Of a stretch of 64,000 nucleotides of DNA, positions 25,272 through 37,929 are shown piece after piece; the first letter of the stretch is position 1; each line of letters begins with the position of its first letter. This stretch comes from Astropecten irregularis. Its lineage: Eukaryota; Echinodermata; Asteroidea; Paxillosida; Astropectinidae. The stretch covers positions 18,862,983-18,926,982 of the forward strand of contig OZ020245.1 in assembly GCA_963971285.1 (NCBI GenBank), written 5' to 3'. The position numbers were made by a program, and so were the translations under genes. The notes beneath the pieces were generated by a model. That model was not told the DNA's origin, searched no databases, and saw nothing but the letters and a program-made list of their open reading frames with translations.

Positions 25272-25901
25272 CCAAAGCAAATACAAATATTGGGCATGAT
25301 CGACTATACTTATGCAAAGTTCCCTATCCCTCCCATAATAAAAAATCTGAAGATATATCAGTCATGTTTAAAACCTGTCCATTTGAAATGACAATTTCCC
25401 AGTCCCCGCAATATTTATAATATTGTGATATCTCACAATATATATATATATACCTAGATCTAATCTCATTGTTATATTATTTGAAGGCAAATGCGTTGAC
25501 GTTTCAAGGCCAAGTATTATTGCAGTTGTGTGCGCATAAACCTCATAATGGATGGCGCCACAATTACTCAGTGCTTATACTGGAGAATTTTCATGTGCTT
25601 AAATGTATTTGTCATATCTCCACTGTTATTTCCTTTTAACTCAGCAACTGTAAAGTATCGGGCCGAGGCGTAATACGTACAAGGCAGCTAGGCTGTGAGG
25701 TGTGGTAGCGAAGCACTTCTGTGGGTTTTAGTGTGATTTCAATTATAAAGGAAGTTGGCAAAGATAATAATAGATTCAGGTTTAACTGTGGTATGTTTTG
25801 GCCCAATTGCTTTGATGCTCTTTGAATTTAACACAAATGAATTTCTGTGAATTCTTTTTTGCCTTCGGCCTCTAATATTTGTTAAGAAAGAAAAATCCTG
25901 T

Positions 25902-26050
25902 GGGCGATTTCAGTAACGCTTTGCAATCATCCCAAATCCAAATCCATCACTTCTTAAAGGGAAAATTGCTATGCAAAGTAGTGATCGATTTTCCATTTTG
26001 CAATGGATTTGGGCTGTAGCGATGATCGCAAAGCATTGGTGGAATCGGCC
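25902..26050. mobile_element. Short inverted-repeat element
   Basis: Left GGGCGATTTCAGTAACGC, right complement GGCCGATTCCACCAATGC, followed in both arms by TTTGCRATCATC. The centre has CCAAATCC and GGATTTGG arms. Length 149 bp. Confidence 0.75.
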
Positions 26051-26396
26051 TCTGTTCTAGAGTTAAACACAACAGCACACTCTTATTATGCATTGGTATG
26101 CTGTATGACTAGACATGTCAGTTGAACTTGTGCACATTATTCACTTGTTATCAGTTAGACATCTACAAATGGTTAGCACTAATGAGTAAATTTGATATCC
26201 CAGCAATGTGCTTATGCACCTTCATCAAACTATAAAGGTATTCCTGGATTCTGGCAGTTGGCATATCTGTTTCCAAAAATGTACTTCACTGCTGACAGCT
26301 GAAATTTAATTTTCTGATCTTGTCGACTTTGGCTTTTGCACGGTTGATGTTTTATAGGAGACAAGGAAATAAAAAGAAAGATTTCAAGGTAGTATC

Positions 26397-26744
26397 ATAC
26401 TTTGGTAAGAAACCAAAACAGAAATTTTCACAGATTAACATATAACTTTCAGGGTATGAAGATGGTAGTGGTAGAAACATACCGTTAAAATTTGTCCGCC
26501 TGAAATGGTGTAATTGTCCAGAAATTAGTAAAAACAACGACCGAAAATCTTTTTCATCTTTTAAAACATCAAAAATAAAAGAGAAAAGACTTAAGAAATA
26601 CTGTGGCTGTTTTTCACTGTTTTCTCAAAAAGTGTGCACCGTATGGGACTGAAATTTTCACAGATGACTGTTACTGTATCTGTCTTGATATTTTTGACAA
26701 TGAATCTGTATTTCTTTGATAAAAACCAAAGTATGATACTACCT
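26397..26744 (+). mobile_element. TTAA MITE family 1, complete copy
   Basis: Both inverted repeats are intact (AGGTAGTATCATACTTTGG; CCAAAGTATGATACTACCT). The right flank is TTAA (26745-26748) and the left flank is TTCA, a one-base mismatch. It lies beside a fragment (26748-26805) of another dispersed repeat. Confidence 0.9.
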
Positions 26745-26747
26745 TTA

Positions 26748-26805
26748 AGGTCATTAGTTTAGTTCATGAGCAGTTTGTAACAGTTTATTATTTGCATTGT
26801 AAACA
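26748..26805 (+). repeat. Tail fragment of the GATCCTGCTAGGATC repeat
   Basis: AAGGTCATTAGTTTAG then CATGAGCAGTTTGTAACAG matches the tail of the copies at 6500 and 16826. It abuts the TTAA MITE ending at 26744. Confidence 0.55.
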
Positions 26806-27187
26806 ATTTGGAAAAACTTTACTCTTGATTGTACAATTCCCCTTTTTGAAGATTTTCTTATGGGTCAAGCCATTATTGAGGCTGTTGCAGTATACAGACA
26901 TGCTCCTGTAGTTATGCTTGCTATATGTATAGGAATATCATTAGAAGAATTGATTTTTCTTCTGGCGCTTGCAGCAAGGTTAAAGCTGGATTTGTTTGTA
27001 TCATACAAGCAAGGCCTTCATTATCTGTATGATAAAAAAAGGTCTGACACTGAATATCCCCAAAATGTTGCTTGGTTTTGAAGATGTATACACACTGTAG
27101 GCCTGCGTTAAGCATTATTGAAAAGAATCTTGTAAGGACAGTATTCCCAGAAATAGAGTTTATGGCTAACTATGACTATATTATGAA

Positions 27188-27528
27188 AGGTACTTTTATA
27201 CTTAGGTATATAGCGAAACAGAAATATTCACAGATTTAGCTCTAACTTACAGGGTATAAAGATGGTGATGGTAGAAACATATCATTAATTTTTTTTTTCT
27301 CCCTGAAATGCTGTATTTATCCAGAAAAGAGTAAAACTAGTGACCAAAATTATTTGTTGATCTTTTAAAGAGAAAAGACTTAAGAAATACCGTGGCCATT
27401 TTTCACTGTTTTCTCAAAAAGTGGGCACCGTATGGGACTGAAATTTTCACAGATGTTACTGTATCTGTCTTGATATTTTTGCTCATGAATCTGTATTTCT
27501 TTGACAAAAACCAAAGTATGATATTACC
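27188..27528 (+). mobile_element. TTAA MITE family 1
   Basis: Full-length interior with ends AGGTACTTTTATACTTAGG and CCAAAGTATGATATTACC. The flanking TTAA is lost. Same orientation as the copy 440 bp upstream. Confidence 0.85.
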
Positions 27529-28016
27529 ACAATTGGACCTAATAAAACACAATTAGGTATAAAAGAAAAAGATGTTCAGCTCGTTATACTAGGTTTAATG
27601 AATGGATAAAAATGTGTAGGGTCTTCCTTTAATTGACTGGCACAATGACGTCATTCCCTCAGACTTGAAATCTCTGCCCTCGGCTGAAGTAAAAGTAAGA
27701 ATATACAACGGAAACACATGAAGAAACCAATCTCTCATGCTGCAACAAGGCCCAACAGTCCAAATTGATGACCGGAATCTGTGCTTTAAATCTTAGATCG
27801 GACAGTATGCATCATTTTTGTCGGCACCAATCAGTGAATGAGCACCATTGCCCTAGGATTTTCCATTGGCATTTGCTTTATGTGTCATATGTGGTGGGGT
27901 GGGGGGGATATTGATGTATCAAGATGAAAAAAATGGTGTGAGGGGGGGGGTGTAAATTTGGGAGAACTTCAATTTTTTGCGGTTGTCAGGTTAAATTTTC
28001 TGCCCGTACAGTGGAT

Positions 28017-28322
28017 CAGTGGCAGTTCTATGGGGGAAGGGTCTAGCCTCCCCACCCCCAAAAAAAATGCAACTGGAAAAACAAAAGCTGAATAATACTG
28101 GATCTTTTCAGTTATTATGCGCCAATTACATGAACATTTAAAAATATTAAAATGCATGCTTTTCTACTTCTAATAAGACATAACAGAAGCGAATGTTAGA
28201 AGAAGGGTCTAGTCTAGCCCACCATGGGCTGGCTCTTCTAGCCCCCCCCCCCCCCCCCCCCTCAAAAAAAATATTCATGGCTCTTCTAGCCCCCCAAAAA
28301 ATTGGCTCTAGAACCGCGCCTG
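28017..28322 (-). mobile_element. hAT-type MITE, copy 1
   Basis: A perfect 8-bp target duplication CAGTGGAT flanks it (28009-28016, 28323-28330), which with the CAGGCGCGG-like end places it with hAT elements. The reverse complement begins CAGGCGCGGTTCTAGAGCC. It contains an 18-20 base C run and GGGGGGCTAG blocks shared with the other copies. Confidence 0.92.
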
Positions 28323-29030
28323 CAGTGGATATATACCTGACAAACAAGTAAAATGAAAAGATGACGTCGGTTTTTTAAAGATCCACTTGTGTTCTCCTAT
28401 TACAAAATAATGTATGTTTCTGTATCCTAAAATGTAATGTACACCCCAAGGCATATGAATGTCAGTATATTATGTAGGATATATCACTTCATTGGAATAT
28501 TTCATGGATACCCATGCATCTATCGTTGTTCATAATGTGATATATTTTTTCATTGTGCACTTACATGTACTTGTTCCAAGAAGAGGTTCTGTCTGGTTTG
28601 ATATTCAGGAAACAAACAGAATCTGTAATCCGACCCTGATTGTATACATAATGGGGGCAACATATTCATAGCTTGTACCCTGAGTTGCAATCGCTCAAGT
28701 TGAGCGTGACCTACAAAGCAGACGGGGTACGTAGTAGTAGTAGCTAGGCCTACTCAGAAACAAGCCCCGGCTCTCTCTACACAAGCAGAAAATAAGGCCG
28801 TAATCTGATTGACATGTAGGGTATTGGTGTGGGATCAATAAATGCCGGAAAATACTTGAGAAGAATTGGCTTATTTTCTTAAGTGCATTCCATCAGCTGA
28901 ACCTCCGTGCGTAAGTACACGTATGTTCTGCCTGCAAGTGGCCAGTAGGTGTGTGTGTGTATGTGCAAGTTTTTTTTGTATTGCTCATAATTATCATATT
29001 ATGTTTGTAAATGATGGTGTCTTCAAGACA

Positions 29031-29043
29031 TGAGGTGTTAAAG

Positions 29044-29125
<82 letters not shown>

Positions 29126-29319
29126 ACAGGCTCCAGTTCCGTCATCCATATACTCAAAATTTAGGTTGTGGTATTACATTGAAGCTGCAGCTCTGTTTTC
29201 TTTTTCAAACCGGAGAATCTACTTCTGAACCGCAGCCAAAAGCCTCTATTTTGATAATGGGTTCACAAAATGGAGCCGGAGCCTGAGACGGAGACTGAGC
29301 CTCTGTTTCGTAAACGCCC
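29031..29319. mobile_element. AGGCTC-hexamer MITE, copy 1
   Basis: Inverted ends containing TGTTAAAGAGGCTC and GAGCCTCTGTTTCGTAAACG. An interior (CATCCATATACTCAAAAT, GCCTCTATTTTGAT) is shared with copies at 63486 and 47447. The hexamer array 29044-29133 lies in its left arm. The Leu/Arg repeat frame across it is not a protein gene. Confidence 0.82.
29044..29133 (+). repeat. (AGGCTC) hexanucleotide array
   Basis: Thirteen perfect AGGCTC units (29044-29121), one AGGCAC and a final AGGCTC. The array sits in the left terminal repeat of a MITE; the right arm keeps only about two units (GAGCCTGAG). Being long and pure, it is probably length-variable. Confidence 0.95.
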
Positions 29320-29467
29320 ATGGTTACATAATAAGGACAATCACAGCAAAATATTCCTCGAAGGATTTACGCCTGTGCATGAATACTGGTGTTTCTCTGC
29401 AAGGCTTGTAAAATTATGACCTGAATATACACAAATGCAAACTATCCTACATATTTATCAAATAACC

Positions 29468-29650
29468 ACAAGGGAAACTGACTGAATTTAAAGACATTGA
29501 AGAGTGAACAAAGACAAATTGACTATTTGGGACACAACCAACGTAGGGCAGGATGGCTCAGTTGGTATAGAGCGCCTGTATGGTATTCAGGAGGTCACCT
29601 GTTTGAATCCCACTCCAGTAAATTCTTCTTTGTTCACTTTTCAATGACTA
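29468..29650 (+). mobile_element. tRNA-derived SINE, with an inverted second tail
   Basis: A tRNA-like head (GGCTCAGTTGGTATAGAGC as A box, TGTTTGAATCCC as decayed B box) is followed by the tail TTCTTTGTTCACTTTTCAAT. Upstream, 29468-29520 carries the same tail in reverse (AGTGAACAAAG). The anticodon arm does not fold, so it is not a functional tRNA gene. Confidence 0.7.
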
Positions 29651-30062
29651 CAGTATATTTATGATCAAAGCATTCATCTGTAAAAATAAAAGCATCAAGA
29701 TTACAAAGAGTTTTGGAGGGTTTATGATGACCCTTTGGAAGTGATCACAAGCCGGAATAATCAGAGTGTGAAATACAAGTTTACGGGTAATCATGGTACG
29801 GACGGAGGATTGACTGTGCTTAAATTTGAAGCTGTGTCTCCCAAACTACCAAACTTGCACTCTTCCAGTTGAGCAGTTCAGAAGTGATGTTAGTAGGGTG
29901 TCCCAACTTGTCAATCATCTTTGTCCATGTGGCTATCGTCACATGACATAAAAGATACATATTCTTACATGCAGTTCTATCATTCCAAGCGTGATGTGAT
30001 TGCATCAATTTTCCCTGTTCATTCCAGAAATGACTTCCGTTTATCTCTAGTCAGATTCCCCC

Positions 30063-30086
30063 TGGGGTGGTGGGGGGATGGGGGAT
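30063..30086 (+). repeat. G-rich tract, potential RNA G-quadruplex
   Basis: GGGGTGGTGGGGGGATGGGG then G: G runs with loops of one to four bases on the transcript strand. Confidence 0.6.
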
Positions 30087-31235
30087 TCTTTGATGATGTA
30101 TTGGCCAAGTAGATGAAGTAAATGAGCTCGAAATGCCGGAGGAAAATGATGGATAACCACTCCATTCAGGTAGTGAAGCAAATACATCCTAAACATAAAA
30201 GCTTAATGAGCATATCTTGACATACCAAGGCCTGAAAACCATTCATCAAGCCACACAAGTAGCCGTCACATTTTTAATAGACATTGGCTGATTAGAAATT
30301 GAGTGTGTTCCAGTTTTTAAGGGGGAAAGTGTAAAAAATAAAAAATAAAAAAAATAAAAAAATACTGGCTCAAAATGTGTGTTGACTCCAAATTGCCCTT
30401 CTGAAATATTGATCAGAAAATCCAACAAAATCCAGCAAAAGCTGTTTGAAGTGGTGAAGTGTGGTTTTTCGTGGTGATAGATTTGTGGTGATGTGTTGAT
30501 ATGATATGGTGTTGATAATGCTTGTGGCAGTCATGATTCTTAAGTTGTTTATAAAATGGTAAATTTTGTCACATTATTTTTTTCAACTTAAAAGTTGTTT
30601 TGTCACTCGTATGATTTGAATGAAGTTGGTTCAGTACATCATGCACTCCATTTTGGGGCCTGTGGCCTCATCCATATTTGTAATTGCCATAGCGATGGCA
30701 GATTATTAGTTATGAGTGGTTGTGTTTTTTACCCAGAAACTATTTCAAGCCTTGAAAGTATCATACGCATCAGAAAATGTGAAACAATGCTCATCAGTTA
30801 TTAACGAGTAATGGGCATGGAAGCTGTGACAGTGTTTCAAATTCAAGGTCAAGGATTACATTAATAATCAGCATATGATAAGATACATGACAGACATGAC
30901 AGAGAGAAAATGTGTGTGAATGATATGTGATTAGTGTGCAATAGTGCATGTTTTTGACCATAACAGTGTTTCATGTTATTACTTGCATTGAGTTTTTTGT
31001 GTTGTCAAAGCCTCGCTTCGATATTTCTTCAGCATTTTTTTCCATTTGGGGTTTGATTGCTTCACATTCTGAAAATGATCCTGTTTAATTTGTATTTATT
31101 TGCATGTCAAGGTCTTTTTGATTTGCACATGCATGTTGTATGTTTGGATGCATATGCCATGCTTTATGCTATAGTGGAATGCATGTTTACCCCAAAGCAC
31201 AGAATATAGAATCGCTCTTCATTTTTTTCCTACTG

Positions 31236-31560
31236 AACATATGTTTCTTCTTGTGTCCTTCCTGTGTCCGGGACGACGACGGTAGATGAACCGAAGGACA
31301 GATATCAATCTGGTTCCTTTGGATCACCTCCGGCATGCCTTAGGATCCTGTCCGCATACTCTAGCGTGTCCCACAAGTCTCATTATCTCTCACCCGTGTC
31401 GGCCATCCCCGTCCGTCCGTCCGTCGGTCTAGGGACGGGCTAAACTGCAAAACCAAAGCAAGAAACTAGAGATGGGCAAATTGACATAGCCGCACTCTAT
31501 CCCGTGAGAGAGGGGGAGAGGGGGAAGATGTTTTTGGAGCGACCGCAGATTGGGATTTGA
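31236..31560 (+). other. GC-rich intronic block
   Basis: Clearly richer in GC than its surroundings. A pyrimidine tract ending CGGTAG (31285) could be a splice acceptor. From it a phase-1 compatible frame stays open for about 50 codons to a TAA near 31441, but I found no good donor. It may be a conserved non-coding element, part of an unrecognised exon, or neither. Confidence 0.3.
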
Positions 31561-32680
31561 GATCTGTCAGAGAATTCGTCGTGGAGATGGTTGATAAGAC
31601 TCCTGTTTTTTTTTAATGATGTGGGTTCTACTTTAGATTCCTCTTTGCCATGTCTGTCAGCATTCTTTGATTTTTCCTCCCTGGGTTAAACGCTGATGAC
31701 TAGTCTATCGGTGTTCATAGATTGAAGACTGGCACTGTCACTACGTTCTGATTAGATTCTTCATCAGATCCTAGATTTCACGGAAACCTGCAAACTATTT
31801 GCAGGTCTGTACTCTCGATATACACAGTGTAGTAACTAGTAAACAAAAACAATAACAAAAGTTCATTCTACATTTCCAGAAATATTTATACAAATGCAAA
31901 CATTCAGTGAAGAGGTTTAACCTAATTAAAGGGGGATGTGGACTCTCTGCCTGACTTGACCATCTGCTCATCTGGTCAGTGGTCACCTGCATCCAAATAA
32001 GACTTCCTGAACTGTCAACAAAACAACGACTTGATGTTCAATCGATCGTAGCAGGTGATAAACCTGGCTTGCGGTTAGCTAGCTACAAACATGCAAATAC
32101 ACATGTTGCTCGTTTCAGTCTTTAAATCATCGTTGATTTGTGGTTTATATCAGGGTGCGGCTTTAATCAAGGTTTTTTAAGAATAAATTTTTTTTTTTGA
32201 AGATGAGGTACACTCTTCTTTACGATTTCCCTCGCCGCATCCTACACTTATCATTTTGGAAGACAGATTAATTTGAAAAGTGCTACAGTAGATGTGTGCA
32301 TTGATGGCCACAGGGGAAGAGACATATCCAGTGATTATTGATGGGGCCAGGGCTGGGGATGAAGGTAGATCTGGTTCCCAGAATCAACACAGTGCTATAG
32401 ATTGTGCCTCTTGCTGTTTCACCTGGTTCGGCAATATAGAACCATAGGTCATTGCACCATGACTGACAAGCCTGGGCTTTTGTGCAAAGAGTTAAGGGGA
32501 GCAATGTCTATTTGCATCCGACAGTCAATATTTTCTAGTAGAATTGGGTAGACACATCAAGTACAGTTCGGTTTAAACATCGAAGCACAGGGCAAAATTC
32601 TTTTGTAAATCAGCACGAAACTGGTTTAAATCTACATCCCGTAGGCGTAGAACTCAATCATGTGAGCCGTTGATTGAATA

Positions 32681-33129
32681 TACAGCGTGTCCCCCAAAAA
32701 ACGCAAAACTTTGTCGGGAACCATTATGTTAAAATTAAACTGTTTATCTCTTCAAGATTCAGTTATATGATACAACCATGTCTTGGCTATCATCATGTAG
32801 AATTTAAGCAAAATCAGGCTGAAGTTGGCGAAAATGTGACCAATTGAAAGAGTACTCTTTAAAAACAAATGTGCAGTATTCCGGATTAAGTGGTCAATAC
32901 ACACATATTGTGTATTAAAAGACCTTTAGATAAAAATTGGGTTTTGAGGTTGGGTAATTCAGTCTTATATAGTTTTTTTCCCTCAATTTCAGACCAATGT
33001 TACTCAAATTCTACATGGTGATAGCCAAGACATGGTTGTATCATATATTTGAATCTTGAAGTGATAAACAATTTAATTTTCATAATAGTTCTCAACACAA
33101 AGTGTTGCATTTTTGGGGGACACCCTGTA
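32681..33129. mobile_element. Foldback MITE with TA target sites, copy 3
   Basis: Ends TACAGCGTGTCCCCC and GGGGGACACCCTGTA between TA dinucleotides. Length 449 bp; arms around 32715-32810 and 33010-33100 are complementary. In the large neurexin intron. Confidence 0.9.
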
Positions 33130-34696
33130 TAGCAAAACCTGATTTGAATCATGCCATTTTCAAAATTGTCCTGAATTTCCTTTGATCTGAATATATATCT
33201 CTTTCCAGTCTCTTTCTCCCCCTCTCTCTCTCAGTCAAATTTTCTAGCCAAAACGCCATTGAAAGTCAATGTCATGGTCCTTAAAATATGACAATACAGT
33301 ATGCCAGTGACGGGAAAGTGTGTATTAAACATGTATGACAGAAGGTATACGATATACTGATAGGTTGGTAGGGGCACGGGTGAGATGATAATGAGTCGGA
33401 CATCTTTGTAAAGTGCCTGAGATGTTTCACAATATTTCATGTGATTTTGTTTTCTTCTAGATCATTGCAGGATGATGGCAGCTCTTTCTATGTCTATTAT
33501 TGTGCTATGCGTGTTCGTGCATGAACAATGATATATGGCTTTACGTGTATAGCATCTTGCATTAATTGTGTGTTTAAGATGTGGGGAAGTGTTCCTTTGT
33601 TACTTGTTCCCCAGTTTGTTTTTGCCTTTGTCTTTATTTTTTGTGTTCATTTGTTGTGAAATCTTGGATAATTCTTGAAAGTTGAAAAGGGCATGAAAAT
33701 GGAGACTTGACATTTTGAGGGTAACAATGCATTACCGTCATGGGTATATTAGACTGGCACTTAAATGTACACATTCATACATAATTTACATTCATAACAG
33801 AATGGAAATGGTAAGTAAGTTTCATTGAAATGAATGGAAGATCAAGAAATTTACTACCATTTGCTTTGAAGCAAGATCATACTGAATTTCATATTGGGAC
33901 TTTACTGATAATTCAAACTAAACTCTGAATAAAACCCCTCACACTTCTTTTCCAATGTAAAACCAAAATACATAAGCCTGAACATACCATACAATTTGTC
34001 ATGATATCAACCATTTCCCAAGAGTTCATATTTAGTTTGGGGCTATTATTTGGAAGGCAAAGGTTCAATTGTCATGGGTGTATTGTTGAAAGCTGGCAGA
34101 ATTTGTTGTTTTCAAAATTTAGCGGTCAACCTGGGCATTTTTTTATTCAATTTAAAATTCTAATTGCATTTTCTGAGGAACAGACCTATTGTTCAAACAG
34201 TGCATATATGAAAGGATTGAAGACCACGGCCTTAAGATTTGGCTGAAGGTTGGCAAATATCACTGATAATTGCTGAGAGGAATTACGTGAAGGACGTACA
34301 GAGGGAGATGTAAAGACTACTTTACCCCGATTCAAGGAAAAATGGGAATTGGAATTTTTTCTCGGCATTAAATCCTTCAGATTTGATGGAGCAGAGAAAA
34401 TTTTAAATGAGTCCTTGTTTCAGAAAAAAAAATAGCAGAGACATTTTCCTTAATTTTTTTTCATTCTTTTTAGAATATTACATGCAATCACTAATTGGGA
34501 TAGTTGATATCATGACCCAAAGAAAATTTGAGATTGTAAGCAGTTTTTTGTTTTCATACCGAGATTTTTTTTTTGGAAAAATCTAAATTGCTTAAGGAAG
34601 TTTTCACTGATATCTAAGTGTGGAGGGTTTGGTATGTCCACTACATAAGAATATTATTGGATTTTATAGTAAGACTGGCTGAAACTTGTAAATGGT

Positions 34697-34724
34697 AGGG
34701 GGCGGGGGCTGTTGGGAGGGGGGC
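34697..34724 (+). repeat. G-rich tract, potential RNA G-quadruplex
   Basis: GGGGGCGGGGGCTGTTGGGA followed by GGGGGG gives four G runs with short loops on the transcript strand of the SS1 intron, about 1 kb before the candidate microexon. Confidence 0.7.
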
Positions 34725-35761
34725 TTGGTTATCACACAGAACCTTCCTAATGGTTCTACATACAGGCAATGCAATAAAGCTCATTGTGTATATGTACAAT
34801 CATTATCAATACAACCCATCATATTTGATTGTGTGCAAGATTTAATTGCTTTTTATTCCAGCCATGCCGTGCTCTTTAGATTCCGTCAATTCGCTGATTT
34901 TACACATTACGTGATGCTTTTGATAATTTTGGTGTGCATTTTTTTGTCTATAGAAAGAGCCAAACCGAGTGTATTTATTATTTAATTATCATTTTTATTA
35001 TTACAGCATTGAATATGATAACAATGCTCGCTATTAAGATGAAAATGCTTTGAATCCAAATATTGATGATTGTCAAATGCATGAAGCACTTGTATTACCC
35101 GTGTGTCCTTACGTGTGCAAAGCATAGGAGAATGTATGATGAGCTTTTTCAAATTGCCCATGATAATGATTGGAGAGAGATATTTTGTTTTAATGAATAT
35201 TGATTTTACTTTGTTGTTTATGAGATATGAAATAAATTTCTGTTGATTGCTCTCAGAATATCCAAATCAAATCATTTCCTTTCAGCACTGTTATTAATTA
35301 CTATGATAACAATGCTAAAAGGTCTGAAGATTTAAACTTTGATTTGTGACCAAAAATGAAACAAACGCAACCAAAAATCTTGATGTGTGTCAATTAATTT
35401 GCTATGCATGTATTGCATGTTTTGCTTACTTTGCAAAAAAGCACGCTTAGCAGCTACCCAGAGATGTGAATGGATTTGAAATCAGATCTCCCTGAATGTA
35501 CTAGTGTAGCATAAATGCCTAGAGGCTGCTTACAAACGCTTTATAAACAAAACATGAATGATCCAAAATATCGTTGCATAATTAATACTTTGTGGGCTCT
35601 ATACAGGCTACTACTTATAACTACATTTCATTTTTATTCATGACAAATGTTATGTCGGCTTTTTTGCTTACTTTTTTTTTTTGGCTTGGAACGAGCAAAT
35701 CCAACCATCTATACATTTGCATCTCTCAGCAATATTCCTCTATTTTTCCATGCCACATTAG

Positions 35762-35797
35762 AATATACGCCTGCACCACAATCACAATCTGACGAAG
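35762..35797 (+). CDS. Candidate neurexin SS1 microexon
   Basis: A pyrimidine-rich stretch (CTCTATTTTTCC then CCACATTAG) ends at 35761, and GAAG|GTAGGT gives a strong donor at 35798. The 36 nt between are a multiple of three. With the phase-1 end of exon 1 they read E-YTPAPQSQSDE-G/E with no stop, and exon 2 then follows in frame. This is the intron where vertebrate neurexins insert SS1 cassettes between EGF1 and LNS2, and the hydrophilic Pro/Gln/Ser peptide would suit a linker. Such combinations also arise by chance in a 36-kb intron (another is listed under rejected items), so this is only a candidate. Confidence 0.38.
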
Positions 35798-37613
35798 GTA
35801 GGTTATTTGTAACCTTTGACCTCCTGACCTGTATAATCAAGAGGTCAGAAGTTGAAAACTGTCATACAACAATTATGTCATCCTTATCCCGCTCTGACCT
35901 TTAACCTTTCATCCTAACCATTAAATTCTGATCATTGAAGTTGTAATGTATTCTCCATATCTGTGAATGAAACTGATTCCCTATCTTCCCTTTGATGTCA
36001 AAACGCTATATATATCTTATATTCTTGGTGCCAATAACTCGGACCATGAATATTCATATCATTTCTTTCATTTGATCTTGTACACAGTCTTCTTTAAATC
36101 CCCTTTTATTTACTTTTTATTTTCATCATCTTTTTTTTGTAATTTAAGTAGACATTTTCCTATATTGTCTATAAATTGTGCTGAAAGAAAAATTAATTGT
36201 AAAGTAGTTTTTGCAGCAAGTTCATGTATGTTGATAAGAATTTGTTTTAGCGTAGTTTGCAAACGTTTCATTTTGATTGATGCTCAAATTTTAGGCCTAG
36301 TTATTAGGACAGTCTGATTGTGCAGACTGCCATCACTTGTAGTTCTACAGAGAGAGTAGCAACTATTTCAAAATGGCTGGGACACGGGGTTAGAAGAATA
36401 TTAAACATCTGCAGTTTTTTTTTAATCAAAAGAGGGCGCCCTTCAAAAACTTGTGTTCGGATTACTGTATAGCTGAATAGCTGTTTTCTCAGAAACTTCA
36501 GTGCTGGCTGACTGCCAACAAAATGGGCACTGACAGGCCGCTCCAGATTGAGTGTGCCTTCTTGGTCTTGTTCGCTTTTAACGTTCATTTTTTTTGTCAG
36601 CACTACCACGAACGATTTGGTGCCAATAACTGGGACCAAATGTGTTGCCAACTCTCTCTGTCCAGCAATCCTCCCCTTTAGTCTTCAGCTTGTTGAAATG
36701 TACACTAATTAGACTTTAAATTCACGTAAGCACCCTATCCTATCCGATATATGTAGAAGATGAACTTTATTGCTGTAGAATTCAGTATGACAGCCTCGTG
36801 TAGGTTAAAAACAAGCTTGCCTGTTTTATTTCTTGGCATGTTAATCAGGATTCTAAATATGACTTGTGTATAAGCGCATTTTAATATAGAATAATTGCCT
36901 CTTTAGGGTTTTTCAAGCCCCTTCAATGTCAGTGTGTCATCACTCTTATTTCAAGAATTGCACATTATTTTCTTCCCTGAAAACTTGAACAAATACTCTG
37001 TCCTTTTTAATTTCTGATGTAGGTTAGGTGGCTGTTATGCCTTTTGAAATTCCTTTAAAAAAAAAGAAGGGAAAAAGAAATTTTAAAATTGGCAAATTTG
37101 TACTGAATTTGTACTTAGCACACAGCATAATTGCTGATTTGTAAAGTATGCTAAGACTAAAGCATTTTTTTCCTGCAGTGTTATTAGTAGGAAAACTTGC
37201 AACATTATATGGAATTAGCCTCAGGGTCAAGGGAACAATATCAACATATCTCTAAGCGTTAAGCAAAAAAAAATTAAAATTTACCAAATTGAAATGCATG
37301 TAGTATGCATACATTGCCGGAAGTACACTGGGCAGAAGATATGATACATCTCTGGGTGGGGAGTAATTCCAACTGTTCCATTATGTACGAGGTTTTACCT
37401 TGAGAAACCGCATGAAGCTTTCATGCAACCAATTTGTCTTTACAAGTGATGTATGCTTTCCATTTTGCAGAAAGAGAGAGGCACTCAACGTTTTGTTTGA
37501 TGTATAAATCACACACAGCTCACTGCACCGCTTATTATAGTGCCTTTAAATCAATGTCCAAAATGGCTGCTATAAGGGCAGGACAGACATATGTACGTGG
37601 ATGGGAGTATCCC

Positions 37614-37929
37614 CAGGCGCGGTTCTAGAGCCAATATTTTGGGGGCTAGAAGAGCCATTATTTTTGGGGGGGCTAAAAGATCCAATATTTTGGGTTCTTC
37701 TAACACTCGCTTCTGCTTTATATCTTATTAGGGGTCGAAAAACATGCACATTATAGCCCACACAACGCTTTTTTTTTGTAATTGGCGCTTAATAACTGAA
37801 AAAATCCAGTATTTTCAAGATTTTTGTTTTCACTTGCATTTTGTTTGCGGGGGGGGGGGGGGGGGGCTAGAAAAAAAAAAATTGGGGGGGGCTACAGCTC
37901 CCCCTAGCCCCCCTGTAGAACCGCGCCTG
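37614..37929 (+). mobile_element. hAT-type MITE, copy 2
   Basis: Ends CAGGCGCGGTTCTAGAGCC and TGTAGAACCGCGCCTG. Flanks AGTATCCC and AGTATACC match in 7 of 8 bases, consistent with an 8-bp duplication. It holds a long G run near 37850-37866. Confidence 0.9.

Noticed and set aside
29011-29286. A frame encoding a long Arg-Leu repeat protein.
   Set aside because: It is the translation of the AGGCTC microsatellite inside a MITE. The frame at 63264-63728 is of the same origin.
29552-29620. A functional tRNA gene.
   Set aside because: The B box is altered and the anticodon arm does not form a 5-bp stem with a 7-base loop; the SINE tail follows directly.
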